Assembly (NCBI GenBank): GCA_035236585.1
Contig: CP141138.1
Location: 23,881,437 to 23,945,436 of the forward strand
DNA from: Warburgia ugandensis
Taxonomy: Eukaryota > Streptophyta > Magnoliopsida > Canellales > Canellaceae
Direction: 5' to 3'
DNA length: 64,000 bases
The position numbers and the translations under genes are program-made. Below the pieces are notes generated by a model, which saw only the letters and a program-made list of their open reading frames with translations, did not search any database and was not told the DNA's origin. Below are positions 1 through 12,684 of this stretch, one piece after another. Numbering within the stretch: the stretch's first letter is position 1; the number at the start of each line of letters is the position of its first letter.

Positions 1-181
1 AGAGGGGGAAAATGGTTCCTAGCTCGTCGACCCACCATTGGCTTGGTTGAGCCTATGGTGGAGAAGGGAAGGGGGGTTTTGGGTACCCTCCTCACTCGCA
101 CCCAGATCAGGCCAAAATCGTCGCTGGAGGAAAAGAAGAGGTCAAGGAATATGGTGATTGGGTGGTGTCAAAGGAGAAATG
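1..181 (-). mobile_element. Gypsy-type LTR fragment, outer part
   Basis: This GC-richer stretch appears to be the left part of the same minus-strand LTR that resumes at 3744. The two parts are separated by an inserted element flanked by a perfect AAATG duplication. The left end lies outside the window. The assignment rests on the insertion geometry and similar composition more than on a direct alignment. Confidence 0.4.
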
Positions 182-1501
182 TGTTGATATTTTTCGCAAG
201 TGCACAGGCTATTGTGATATAGCTAATACAAGTACGGGTCGATCCCACAGGGACGTGCTTTTAGAAAATTGGAGTTTTTAATAAAATTTAATTATTTAAA
301 AATTAAAATTAATTTACAAAAATTAACAAAAAGAAATCAGACTTCATATTCAGTTTAACAGTGAAATTCCATAGGTCTAATTCTGGAAAGAATAGGAAAA
401 AACAACAAAACCTTAATTAAAACTAAAACTAGAAAAAATTAAAAAAAAATCTACTTCCTTAGCTTAAGTACTATCCAATTCTTCAATTCAGATATCACAA
501 ACTTTGATCAGACTCCATCTATATGTTCAACATGTCCTGGATTAATGATCTGACAGATGAATTCGTCAAATTATTCAAATTTTTAGAGATCTAATCTAAT
601 TAAGGAATATAAGAATTAATGGCTTAGATTTGGAATAACAATTAAATTAGAAACTATCCCACAAACAAGTTCTAAATTTTAATTGAATTTTTGAATTAAA
701 ACAAACAAGAAATAAGAGTTTTCCCATAGTTAAACCAAAATCCTTGATTTGGTTAAATAGGGACATATAAGATAGTTCCTAGATTAACTAAGGAATAACA
801 CAGAACATGAATAACCAGAACTGAAACAGTTGGCTGCTAGATGGGTGATCGGAGGGCCTGCCTGGGTTAGTGAAGAAGACGACGCCAGATCAGGGACTTG
901 CGCCTGGCCGTGCTGGAGATCTCTGGGAGGTGACGGTGGTCAGGGAAAAAGTGAAGACGTTAGTGATATGACAAATGATGGCTACAGAGGCTAGTGCGCG
1001 CAAGGGCTAGGGCGTGTCCAGTGGAGACGAGGATTGTGGAGGAGATAGGCGCAGAGGAAGATAGCACCTACTGAGGAGAACTGGGTGTGCTGGGGCAGAG
1101 ACAACGTGGAGAGATGAGCGATCTGGGAAAACAACCTGTGCTGGAAAGGTGCGTTGGGAGCAAAGACAAACAATGTCTAAGATGCAAAGAACACTGATGG
1201 AAGGTGGAGATGACGCATGTGCAGCGTGGAAAGGACTGAGCAGAGGTGGTGAAGTGTATGATGCATGATAGTCTGTCTGCTTCTTGCAGACGATGAGGTG
1301 TTGGTAATGGATGGTTCTTGAAAGAGAGACTAGAGAGAAAGCAACGCAAAGAGATGAAGATCACAATAAAGGGGAACTTGGGCGTCGATTGGGAAATCGA
1401 TGGGCGTATTGGGTGGAATGGTAATGGGAGGTGTGGTGAACAAAAAGTTACAAACTAGAGGGAGAAAAGTAGAGAGAAGAGGAATATGGTATAACAAACA
1501 A

Positions 1502-2092
1502 GAAACAAAAGAAAATAAGGAAGAAAAATAAAGGCAAGTAAAGAAAGACAAAAGCAAAACTAAAACTTCCAACCTTCAAAAGCTCCCCCAACTACTCCCA
1601 CGGTTCCCTCTTTATAACTTTGCCCTCTTCCTAATTCTCCTCCACCTCTTTCCTTTAAGAGTTAGTTTCCTATTAAGAAGCTTCCTCTTCTTCCAAATTA
1701 AGACTCCTCTTCTATTAAGAAACCTTCAAATTCTGTTTTGATAGAGATCTAGTCCAATCATTGCTCTCTTGACTCATCTACATCATTGAAATTCACTCTG
1801 ATCCATCAATGCCTCTTTTGGTTGATCTACACTATTAAATATCAATCTAAGCAATCCAACCCTCCTTTAGTAGATCTGCAAGGCCAAAGACTATATTAGA
1901 GTAATCTAAACCATGCATTAAGCATCCACTTAGCTCAATTGATCATCTGACCGTTAATTCTTACAATTTACGGTTGGATGGTAGATTTGAGCTAAATTTT
2001 ATATTTTATCTAAAAATTATCAAAGTAAAAAGTTAGATGGTCTAATTGAATGCTAAACTAAGGGTCTTTCAGCCAAAATTAAACACTTAACA
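1502..2092. repeat. Direct repeat copy 1 (partner 3151-3738)
   Basis: About 590 bp running from GAAACAAAAGAAAAT to ACACTTAACA recurs 1.65 kb downstream in the same orientation with scattered differences. Because the second copy forms the right end of the flanking element, this copy most likely marks the end of its left terminal repeat. Confidence 0.75.
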
Positions 2093-3150
2093 CACCCCTA
2101 ACTAGCATTTTGTTGGTCCTGAGCAAAACATGCAAAAAACTATTTTACAAAAATTGGTACAAGGTGTCACTTTCGTAGGTACTCATGATTGCATTTAGTA
2201 CATGCAACAAGCCCTTGAAGCCCTAGGTTACTCCTAGTGGACGAGTTAAACCTGTGAGCGTTTGCATTGAATATACCCACAAAATTTAATACTAAGTCCC
2301 TTATTTTATCTCAGAGAATCCTAATTCATTAGCAATTTACTAGTTTTTCACAACTTAATGAAGATGATTTGACAACTTTACACATCATACATATACTAAA
2401 GACATTTTATCTAAGCTATTTCTCAGAGTGCATATGTGTGTACATCCACATAAATCTTGACTTCTAAACGGATATGCTTAAATTCCATTGGAAATATGAT
2501 TTGAACTCAAATCCTCACAGGTATACGCTCAGAAGTAAAACTCTCAGATAAGGGGTTTAAACATATTTGTCTCATTATGTGACCGATTCCAACAAGCTAA
2601 TGGTTCACATAAATCTTTTGATCGCTCATGAGACAAAGGCAAGTGATCCATAAGAGTGGACATTATCACCAAGAATATTAGGGGTCTTTTACCTTAATTC
2701 TTTCTTTTTATTTCCTCTTTAAGGCTATGTCCACCTAAGATCAATAGGTCTTTAACTAGGATGAAATGTAGACTTAGGAAAGGTTGAGAATAGAAGAGTA
2801 TAAGGAATTTCAAAGGTTCAAAATTGAGTAGAGGTCTTCACTGAATATCTGCGAGGACAACTTTTCCTTCGAGTTTGTACTTGAGGTGAATATATCTCTC
2901 ATATTTTGGTCTTTCTCATTCTCATTCTCTTTCAAAAAAAATTCTTTTCTTTTCTTTTTTCATTGGAAGAAAGACTGCTAATTTTCACACTTCTTTGAGT
3001 TTTTGTCCTATTTTTCAACTTTTTCTACTAACTCTACTCATTTTGAAGATGGGTAGTGGTTATTTATTTTACTAGGTTATTCTAGTTTAAGGTGAATGGG
3101 GTTAAGAAAGAAAAGGCTTAATAATAGGCTCAAAAGGGGTTAGCAAATAG

Positions 3151-3738
3151 GAAACAAAAGAAAATAAGGAAGGAAAAGAAAGGCAAGTAAAGAAAGATAA
3201 AAGCAAAACTAAAACTTCCAACCTTCAAAAGCTCCCCCCTACTCCCATGGTTCCCCCTTTATAACTTTGCCCTCTTCATAATTCTCCTCCACCTCTTTCC
3301 TTTAAGAGTTAGTTTCCTATTAGGAAACTTCCTCTTCTTCCAAATTAGGACTCCTCCTCTGTTAAGAGACCTTCAAATTTGTTTTGATAGAGATATGGTC
3401 AAATCATTGCTCTCTTGACTCATCTACACCATTGAAATTCACTCAGATCCATCCATGCCTCTTTTGGTTGATCTACACAGTTGAATATCGATCTGAGCAA
3501 TCAAACCCTTCTTTAGTTGATCTACAAGGCCAAAGAAGAGATTAGAGTCACCTAAGCTATACATTAAGCATCCACTTAGCTCAATTGATCATCTGACCGT
3601 TAATTTGGACAATTGATGGTTGGATGGTCAATTTGAGCTAAATTTTATATTTTATCCAAAAATTACCAAATTAATGAGTTAGATGGTCTAATTCAATGCT
3701 AAACCAGGAGTATTTTGGCCAAAATTAAACACTTAACA
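3151..3738. repeat. Direct repeat copy 2 (partner 1502-2092)
   Basis: This is the second copy of the ~590-bp direct repeat. It ends exactly at the AAATG target duplication, which supports reading it as the right terminus of the inserted LTR-like element. Confidence 0.75.
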
Positions 3739-3743
3739 AAATG

Positions 3744-4608
3744 GGTGGCTAACGACTATCCGATCGTCACCCATCTAAACTCGACGGAGGGAGAGGGAAG
3801 AATAGAGAAAAGAAACCTAGACATGCTAACTTATCCAAGGGCTGGCCGTGCCGGAATGGGAACTCCAAAGGTGGAGATCTGGCACATAGGTAGGGGGAGA
3901 TCAGAAAGAGGGGGGAAAATGATGGAGATCGGGGCTCTCTAGTGTCCTCGGTGAACTCCTTTGGTAGATCAGCGATTCCCACATTGTTGGTGAACCGACA
4001 TCGCCACTGGGGGACTTCTGGGCCACTGGCAGCAAGAAAAATCTCCTGAGTGTACTAGAAAGGGAGGAGATCGAACAGGAGGCTTACAAGATGGTGTCGA
4101 AAAATATGAGTGGCACGGGTTGCGCGTTGTTGTGGTGATGGTAGGATTCTAGTGATGAGGGAACGGGAAGATCAGGGAGACAGGGTTTTTGGGTCATTGG
4201 ATTCTACCTGTTTCCGGTGCCCCCCCTATTTTCGACTCACTGTGTCAAGTGGCATTCGACCCACCATGTGTCGAGCTTCGCTCCACACGTGTCGGGTCAT
4301 CCCCTACTGCCCGTCGCATCATGTTCAAGTCATGGGGGAGGGGTGTCATTATCAATTTGGAGCCCCCTAAATTAGTAAAACTTTTGGGTTTTTCCACCCC
4401 AATCTCCGTTTTGCGCAAAATTAGTGTCATTCAAATCGTATCGACGTATAAGTTCCAAATTTAATAGGCTCATGTCCAAATTTCAAGCTAATAAAGAGGT
4501 CATTTCCATAAACTTAATTCTCATAGAATTTAGTTCAAATTTCTTATCCCCATTAAAATTATAATTTAAAATCATGAAAAATGACTTAAATTTTGGAGTT
4601 GTTACAGT
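3744..4608 (-). mobile_element. Gypsy-type LTR fragment, inner part
   Basis: The right end reads TTTTGGAGTTGTTACA, the reverse complement of the TGTAACAACTCC start typical of plant Del/Tekay-type LTRs and like the other LTRs in this window. It contains the GGTGTCATTATCAA block seen near 12370 and 22955 in two other copies. It is an incomplete LTR, interrupted on its left by the 182-3738 element. Confidence 0.65.
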
Positions 4609-6072
4609 ACATCAATAGTCTAAATCATCTTTCAGAAGACTCCTACTTTTTTTAGATTACTCTACCATTCTCTTTCAATATTGTAGATTACTATAAAAGA
4701 TCTAAGATATTTACAAGGAATTCTCTAGAATTCAAGCCTTCTGGAATCAGGCTTTGTTCCACAGATCGAGGAGCACAAGCCTAGGTCTCTCAAGCCACAT
4801 CCATAAGCTAAACAGGCCTTCCTTGGAGCCTGTAGACCTTGGTCACGTCACAAGCCTTGCAATGGAAGTCCGTGACAATATGCACTTATAACATTTATAA
4901 TCTTCTTTCTTATAACAAGTTTTGTCAGTAGAATTCTACCACTGATTCTTTTAACATGTATAACTTTAACTTTTAATTCTTTATCTACAACTATCACTAT
5001 GCCATTTCTATTTTTGTGCTTTCCTATGAACTAGAGCTTATATCGATCAATTTCTATAGTTTTAGTCTCTTTCCACCTTGTAAGAAATTAGAAGTTCAAA
5101 ATACCAAAATTCACTCCTTCAATTAGCTTGTCATAAGTATATGTTGAATGAGACCACTATATCAATAGTTTGGATTTTCAAAACTGAACTAGTTTATACA
5201 TTTAGATGTTAGTTGAAGTTTAACATACCAATGGTTCTGAATCACCAAAGTTTCAGGGACCCTCTTAATTTTCAATCATCTAAACTAGAAAGATGGCCAA
5301 TTTACTATATTTCAAGGCCATCGCCAATAAAAGAATGAAGCTTGATATATGTGCCCCCTTGGATTAGCTTAGTCTAGATTTGTTGGAATGGAACTCATCA
5401 AAACAATAGTTTGGATCTCAAAAGAAAATCTGACTATACATTTAGATGTTAGTTGACTCTAAGATAAAAAGTGGCTTTAAACCACCAAAATTTTGGGCCC
5501 CATTTGATTTCAATCGTCTAAATAAAAGAATAATTTTGGATCTAGAGAAAAGAAAACTAAATAAATAAATAACAAAGGAAATCATAAGGGAACAATAACT
5601 TGGTTTTGATTTATAGTAAAATTATAATTTTGGAAACATATGGGCTGTGATAGAGCCCCATTGACTTTCAAGCCTTTGTCAAGTGTAAATCTTTAGACAT
5701 GGCAAACCCAAACATACATGAACCCAAGATAAGAATAGGTCAGTTTGAATAAGGGTAAAATTATAATTTGCCAAAAGGCATTAGCAACATTATAAGTTTG
5801 TAGACGTTTATATGATGATGAGCTGCCTACTTTCTACCTTTCAGAAGAATAATATATATGAAGGCTTCACTTTTCTTATCCCTATGAAAAATTATAGCAA
5901 AAGACTACTATACCCTTCACTTAAGTTAAAAACAAAAACTACTTAGCTCATGCTCACTACATAAAGACAACTAAAAACATGACAAAATACTTTTAAAAGG
6001 CCAATAAAATTACACAACTGAAACTATAAAGAAAAAAAATATAACAAAACTATTGAACTTAAACTTCAACAC
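4609..6072. other. AT-rich stretch, no gene seen; diverged ~240-bp repeat pair
   Basis: No convincing reading frame is present. Two loosely similar blocks (about 5110-5310 and 5350-5545) share phrases such as TACATTTAGATGTTAGTTGA, which suggests an old tandem duplication. Nothing else is recognised. Confidence 0.4.
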
Positions 6073-7803
6073 CACTATAGCAAGGGGCTTTAAGGATAGT
6101 TAAAATTGTGTACAAGGTTCAAAAACCCTCTTATAAAATGAAAACAAATATAAGACGATTTATGAAACCATTTTATAATACTACTAATATAAGATGGTCA
6201 TTGAAACTGTCTTATATTAATATATAAAAAAATCATCTTATATTAAAAGTACTATAAGATGATTTTTAAAAAAACCATCTTATAAAACTATCAAATATAA
6301 TGTGGTTTTTTAAAAACTATCTTATAAAATAGTAAAAAAATGAAAATATAATATGACTTTTTTAAAATCATCTCATAAAGTTGTAAAACTATGAAAATAT
6401 AAGATGATTTTTCAAAAACCTTCATATAAAATTGTGAAAATATAATACAATTTTTTAAAATCATCTTATAAAATGATAAAATTGTAAAAATATAATAAGG
6501 CTTTTGAAAAAATTCTTATAAAACTATAAAATATATGACAATTTTTCAAAAATCATCTTATAAAAAAGTGAAAATATAAGACATTTTTTAAAAAATCATC
6601 TTATAAAACTCTATGTTAGATGCCTTTTGAGGTTTATTAAAAATATAAGACTTGGGTCTTTTTGTTCTCAATGTTCTTTATCTTGCATAATCAATTTTGC
6701 ATATTTTTATTAATTAAAAAAGCGAGAAATCATGCACAAAGTGGTCTTGAACATAAGCAAATACTATTATTATTCACATGAATAACAAAAAGTAGCAGAC
6801 TTTAAGTTATACGTTGGATGTACTTTTTAATGAAAATTGAAATTCTAAGACTTGGGTCTTTTTATTCTCAATGTTCTTTATCTAGTACAATCAACTTTAT
6901 AGATATTTATTTATTAACAAAGTGCACTTGAACATAAGAAAAATACCATTACTGTTCACATGAATAATAACTAGTAGACTTTAAGCTCTATGTTGGATAC
7001 CTTTTTGAACAAAATTTGAAAATCTAATACTTGGATCTTCTTATTCTCAATGTTCTCTCTATAGCACAATGAATTTTATAGATTGTCATTGAATAATGAT
7101 GCAAAAAATCATGCACAAAGTGATCTCGAACATAAGCAAAATACTACTATTCATGCGAACAACAAGTAGTAGAAATCAGGTTTTAATTTGGTTCTCTCTC
7201 TCTCTCTCTTCACCTTTTCTTCCTCTTCTTCTTCTCCTCTTGGGTTTTTATTTGGTGAAGGAGGTTTTATTTTTTTTTTTTCGAGTGGGGGGTTTGGGGT
7301 GAAGTTTTATATATATTAATTGAATATAAGACAGTTCATTGAAAACTATCATATATTATTTGTAAATCTTTCCCACTGGACCTCTTCCCCTTAATTTTAT
7401 TTGAATAGTAAAAGACAATTTTTGAAAATCATCTTATAATATCACAAAGAATATAAGATGGTTTTTGAAAACCGTCTTATAAAAAAAAGCTTATAAGAAG
7501 GTTTCTAAAAATCGTCTTATAATGTCAAACATAATATAAGACGATTTCTGAAAACTAACTTATAAAAAGAAGTTTATAAATTAGTTTTTGAAAATTGTAG
7601 TATAATGTCACATAGAATATAAGACAATTTTCAAGAACTGTCTTATAAACAATTTTTATATGACGATTTTATTAAAACCATCTTATAATATCCCATTTTA
7701 TAAGACAGTTTTAAAAAACCATCTTTTTTTTATAGTTTTAATAGATGGTTGTGTTTAAACAGTCTTTTTTTTGCCATCTTGTAAAACCTCAATTTTAGTA
7801 GTG
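6073..7803. mobile_element. CACTA (En/Spm)-like non-autonomous DNA transposon
   Basis: The left end starts CACTATAGCAAGG and the right end finishes TTTTAGTAGTG, the reverse complement of CACTACTAAAA. Next to both ends lie many subterminal units of the form ATAAGATGGTTTTT and its complement AAAACCATCTTATA (about 6150-6620 and 7320-7740), the usual layout of CACTA subterminal repeats. Flanking triplets are CAC and CAA, a possible imperfect 3-bp duplication. No transposase reading frame is visible, so it would need a helper element. Terminal similarity beyond CACTA is weak, so the exact left edge is less certain than the right. Confidence 0.65.
6646..7190. repeat. Three ~180-200-bp tandem units inside the CACTA-like element
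   Basis: Units begin TAAGACTTGGGTC at 6646, TAAGACTTGGGTC at 6846 and TAATACTTGGATC at 7025. Each continues through a TTCTCAATGTTCT block, a GAACATAAG block and a TTCACATGAATAA-like block. Spacings are 200 and 179 bp. The function is unknown. Internal triplication is common in non-autonomous CACTA derivatives. Confidence 0.75.
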
Positions 7804-8133
7804 CAACCTTTCTTTCTTCTTTCTTATTTTGTAATGTTTGAGTATGCTAATGAGCAAATGAGATGCTTTTGTATTACCTTTCCTTTCAAATTTTTAGAAG
7901 CATAAATAATAAATTAAGCAATTTGCAAGTTTAAATTTTGGTTTTAATCTGCAAACCTAGCCACCTTGTCTAGAAATATCATTTTTTTAGCTAAATTTAT
8001 AATTATAGAAATAGGAACTTTTAACTAAAGTTATGATTGTGTATTTCTTCCTTTTTAGTTCATTTGTCAAACTGTATGATTCCCACATTGTTTATTTTTA
8101 ATGTAAGTTTTTTTTTTTTTACATGAAAACAAT
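7804..8133. other. Short spacer, nothing recognised
   Basis: AT-rich sequence between the CACTA-like element and the first recognised ABCC pseudogene piece. It probably belonged to an intron or exon of that gene, but no match could be made by eye. Confidence 0.4.
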
Positions 8134-8330
8134 TTGACATGTTTAGGTGCTAATGGTCCTATTCTTTCAAGGTCTAAGGACATTAATGGCTATATTCTAA
8201 CTATTTCCTTGGGTGTTACATCCACCTTGAAAGTACTTTTCATTTTTCTTCTCTGGACCTTGATGAATATTCTTGTTATTTCTATTCTTTTTTTAATCAT
8301 GTTAGTTTCTTTTGTTATGTGTTTGAAGTT
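8134..8330 (+). pseudogene. ABCC pseudogene piece: early membrane-domain exon
   Basis: The frame at 8134 reads SKDINGYILTISLGVTS, matching the plant ABCC13-type stretch around LDGYILAISLGLTS in membrane domain 1. Further on, a shifted frame gives LDEYSCYFYS, resembling LDTQYSFRLS. The frame change shows decay. Earlier N-terminal exons were not found and may have been lost or lie outside the window. Confidence 0.7.
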
Positions 8331-9050
8331 GCCTAGGAATGGTAGTAATCTCCATTAAGAAGCATTCTCTAAAATGTTGTATTTTCTCCACATTTTTCTT
8401 GCAATAGTTCCATTTTGTTTTTGATATTAGCATCATTTTTCTTTGACATTCCTATGTCTAACTCCTTCGTGAAGGTTTTTTTTTTTCTTTATGTACATGG
8501 TCTAAAGACATGATATTTTCATTATTGTGGCAATTGTTCTATTTTAAGCTAAAAACTTCATGAGAATTTCATCTTAGATATGGTGTTTGAACATATTCAT
8601 TATCTACATGATGAGATAAATCAACAATTTGAATGTAATTATGTTTTATGTGGGTTTAACTTGCTAAGAACTTGGTAAGAAAAATATCCTAGTTAAGTAG
8701 TTTCAAGCTATTGATATTACTTTTAACTGTCATATTTGCCTCCTCATATCTTCTCTCTCATCATCTCTAGCCTTTGTTGGAGAGTTTGACAAATACCTTT
8801 TCCTTATCTTTCGCTTGTTGCTAGTTGAGAGATCCTTCAAAGATTTCTTTTAGTTTGACCCTTTCTATAGGTAGCATCATTTTCTCTCACTTTCTCCATG
8901 TAGCTAAGTCAAATGTGGATTTCCTAACTAAAGGAGTTTTTGGAGAGAGTTTAGTGGTCAATATTTTTGGTTGCCAATTTCAATTTTTCTATCATTTTGG
9001 CTGTCTCATCTTTAATTGTTTATGATGTCCAAGCCTTTGGATTGTCTTAG
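8331..9050. other. Probable pseudogene intron remnant
   Basis: AT-rich sequence with no further recognisable ABCC exon. Two short open frames (for example 8825-9025) show no family resemblance. Confidence 0.4.
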
Positions 9051-12000
9051 TGTGACAACTTGAGTTTTTAAAACACTTTTTCATAATTTTTTTTGAAAAG
9101 TGGGGCCCCAAGTTTGAAAATAGTTTCAAAAACAAAATTGTGAAAAATATTTTCAATTAAATTCAATTTTAAAACCCCGAGTGTCAACCATCAACTCACT
9201 ATTTAATTATTTATGATTTAATTTTAATATTTAAATTTTAAAAATAAATAAAATTTTCTATTTCCAAGTAAACCTTTTAGTAAACCTCTTAAAAACAAGT
9301 TTACTTCTTTAGGACTCATTCAGTCAACAGCCACAGTTCTTGCATCATTACAAATCAAGTCCAAATACCATAGATGTACATATACAATCCAAGTAGAATT
9401 AAAATATACCCTCAAATGAAGATGTCTCGATCAACTACTCATCTGATTCCTTATTAGTCCTATCTATCTCTCAATATGTAAGGCATTGCAAAAATAGTGC
9501 AATGCCTCAGCAAGCTATGCTTGGTAGAGGAATAAGATACACATCGAAATAATAATAATAAAAAACATTTCTTTTCACAATATATTAATCATTTCAATGC
9601 ATTAAAATATTTTGCATCATCAATTTGCATGATTAAATTTAAGATAATCACCAGAATTTGAATATTAAATTTTAAGCATTTCATGTAAATATCATGAATA
9701 AATCCAATAGCGAAATATCATGTTCAAATCATAATCAAAATCTCAAGTAAACTTTATGAATATATGCAAACATCATAAATAGATCTAGTGATACAAAGTC
9801 ATATGCAAATCATGATACAAATATTGAATAAAGCATCTAAATAATAGAGTTAAATAACATCAAACTCATAAAATAATAGTATATAATCATAATCATCCAA
9901 CCGTTGTTGGTCCACATACATGTAGTCAATACTGTGCTCACATATGCATCCTATCAACATTGGGTATACATAATGATTATGAACTCATACCAAGCATATC
10001 ATCATGTCACATCACAAGGCTTATCATCATGCTATATAGCCTACACCACAGTCCAAAATATACAAAGGACTACTATGTTGCAACGATAACCAACTCCTGC
10101 ATCTATCCATTGTCGCTCCTCGTCAATACTAGTATAGAAAACTAAATGTTCGTCATGCATTGGGGCAAATCATACATGTAGTTGTGGACTACCTATGATA
10201 CCATTTCCCACAAGATTTGTCCATCTTCGGGGCAGGTGTCTATCATCTCAAAAAGTCAGAGGGCAGGTGGCCAACCCTATATCCCTCCTAGCATAGTATC
10301 CCTAGGCCTATACTTGTGGAAAGAAAAATACACCAGGCCTACATGCCTGTATATAAAATACTAATAATATCAAGCTACACACTTGTATCATATCAAATCC
10401 ACAAAAAACACTATATCGTATACATAGTTGGTACCTTGTACCAAATCAAGCCTATCCAACTTCCACGTCAAATCACATGGAGATAAAACATGTCATACAC
10501 TATTAAACCATGCTTTTTAAATGAATGACATGGCTTTCAAAAGCATGGAAATATAATCATAATATAGCAATTCTCCGTATACAAAACTATTACCTGTTTA
10601 TTTCATAATTTATGCCATAAATATTGCATGTATAATGTTGCATAATAATTACATTTTATAAATGATTTATACAACTCAAATCACATGCAATTATCAAAAT
10701 CACATCATAATCATATAAAAAAATCATGCAATTTGTGAAAATTAGCATCTTAAATTGCTCCTACCTCAAATTTATCTATCTCAATCCTTAAAATGCCCAA
10801 TGATCTCAATGTTGTATCAATTAGCATATTTGCCAAGTCATATGTGAATGTAATGGCATTTTCCTATCACAAATCCCCATCTGTAACTCATTTCGTTTTT
10901 TATCATCTTTAAACATGATGATCTTGTCTTTACAGATCTTTGCTCATATGTGTATATCTTTATTTTGGTAATATCCTCAAATCTTGGTTGTTGGTTAAAG
11001 ATCATAGGTCCAAATCATTCATCTATTCTTAACTTTAGTTGATCTCAGCCTAGCACACAATCTATTTCATATTTCAATGTTTAATCTATTAATCCGATGG
11101 TTACATCAGATTCTGATCGGTCAAATCAATAGTTCTAGATCCTCATAACGTTCAAGTTCCTAAGCTAAGGAAATCATAATAATCTCATCATTAGGTTAGT
11201 TCAATTATCTATTTTAAAGTTTGATCTAACTTGATCATATGTATTTTCTAGGTTTCCTATAATTCAATTGCTTCTCACTAGCTCCTGTTCAGATCTAACT
11301 ATTGGATCCTACTCTAATTGGTCCGATCTATGTTCCTTGTCTCATCCTACAGTCCAAATTTATAAAATTTGGTCTACTAAGACAATCTAACCATTAGATC
11401 ATTTTATTTACCATGTTAGATCATTAATTTAGTCATTTATTAAATTTTAGATACTTATGAGCTGCAAATCTAGGCTATACAAGGACAAATCTTACTCAAT
11501 CCAAAGTTTTGAGGATGATCTTATAGATAGATCATTCTTAATGCCTACCTTAGGTATTTTAATTGTCAATATCTAGGACTAATACATCTTGATCCTACAT
11601 AGCATTAGTATTTTACATCATCTAATTGTATATTTAAAGGTAATTTATTGATCTGACAGTAAGATCTACCTCTAATCAATTAGATCTATGATTTTAGATT
11701 TCCTTGTCATAAAATGTTACTATTTTAGATCATTTGGATGATCTGACTATAAATCAATATCTATATTGTATTAGATCAACCAATTATTTAAATATTTGAA
11801 GTCTGATTGCCTTCGATCAAGTAGATCCAAGCCATCCAAAGTCTATGGTTCAAAACTAATATTCACAATGTATTCAAATCCTAAATTTTATCATTTTAAT
11901 AGGTTTGTCTCATCGAGATAATTCCAACGGATGTTTCTGATCTAAAATCTGGTTTATACAACTTCCTGAATTGAAAATCTAAGTTTCAGAGGAATTTCAA

Positions 12001-12064
12001 TGGTTTAGATTGAATTTGGATAAAAATAAGGAATAAAATGATGTCACTAGGACGCCTTGAGTCC

Positions 12065-12121
<57 letters not shown>

Positions 12122-12684
12122 GTAGTGTGAGCAATGACAATGGGGAGATGCAAGTAGGGGAGCTCACTTGTAGGAGTTCTACCCAAAGGTGAGCCATGCT
12201 AGGAGGATCCTTGGAGGAGCAGAGGTTGTCGAAGGGGTGTCTTAACAGTGGGGGCTCGTGGGGGTAGGGAGAAGGGGAAAGACAAAAGGACGAGAAGGGG
12301 GTGGGGTTACAACGTGGCAATAGGGCTATGCTGTCTGCCACCTACCGTACACATGGCCTGATAGGGTGGTGCCATTATCAAAACACATCTGCATTTTTCA
12401 CACATTTTGTTTTAAAATTAGATAAATATGCCCTATTTGAGAAAATTACCAAAATACCCTCAATTTCAATCATAACTTTTTTTATTCGAACTCTGATTTA
12501 GGCGCTCTTGTGTTGTTGAATTTGTTTTCTCAAGTAGATTACTAATATTAATGCTTTAACTCTTAAATTCATGTTTTCCATTTATTATCCTCTTAAAATT
12601 TAAAATCTTGTCATGAATTCTGCATTTTTCTTTTTCTAATTTATTCTATTTGCATAAAATGAATTAAAATTTTAGGGTGTTACA
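9051..12684 (-). mobile_element. Gypsy solo LTR (Del/Tekay-like), 3.6 kb
   Basis: Bounded by TGTGACAACTTGAG on the left and TTTAGGGTGTTACA on the right, with the perfect 5-bp duplication CTTAG at 9046-9050 and 12685-12689. The whole length aligns in reverse with the + strand LTR at 45698-49744, which carries a primer-binding site just downstream, so the orientation is minus. Only one LTR and no internal domain is present between the duplications: a classic solo LTR left by LTR-LTR recombination. It sits in the spacer of the ABCC pseudogene. Confidence 0.88.
12067..12118. repeat. (GA)26 microsatellite
   Basis: An uninterrupted 52-bp GA run inside the solo LTR. The Gypsy LTR copy at 45698-49744 has a CT run at the corresponding place, so the simple repeat is an ancestral feature of this LTR. 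Confidence 0.95.

Larger units (their letters stand above)
182..3738. mobile_element. Non-coding LTR-like element with 5-bp target duplication
   Basis: The element starts TGTTGATA and ends CACTTAACA, so it has TG...CA termini. It is flanked by perfect AAATG copies at 177-181 and 3739-3743, as expected for LTR-retroelement integration. The last ~590 bp (3151-3738) repeat 1502-2092, so the terminal repeats appear unequal in length. No gag-pol-like reading frame is visible, which suggests a non-autonomous (LARD-like) or heavily reduced element. The family is not recognised. It sits inside an older Gypsy LTR. The element is a broken fossil. Confidence 0.6.
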
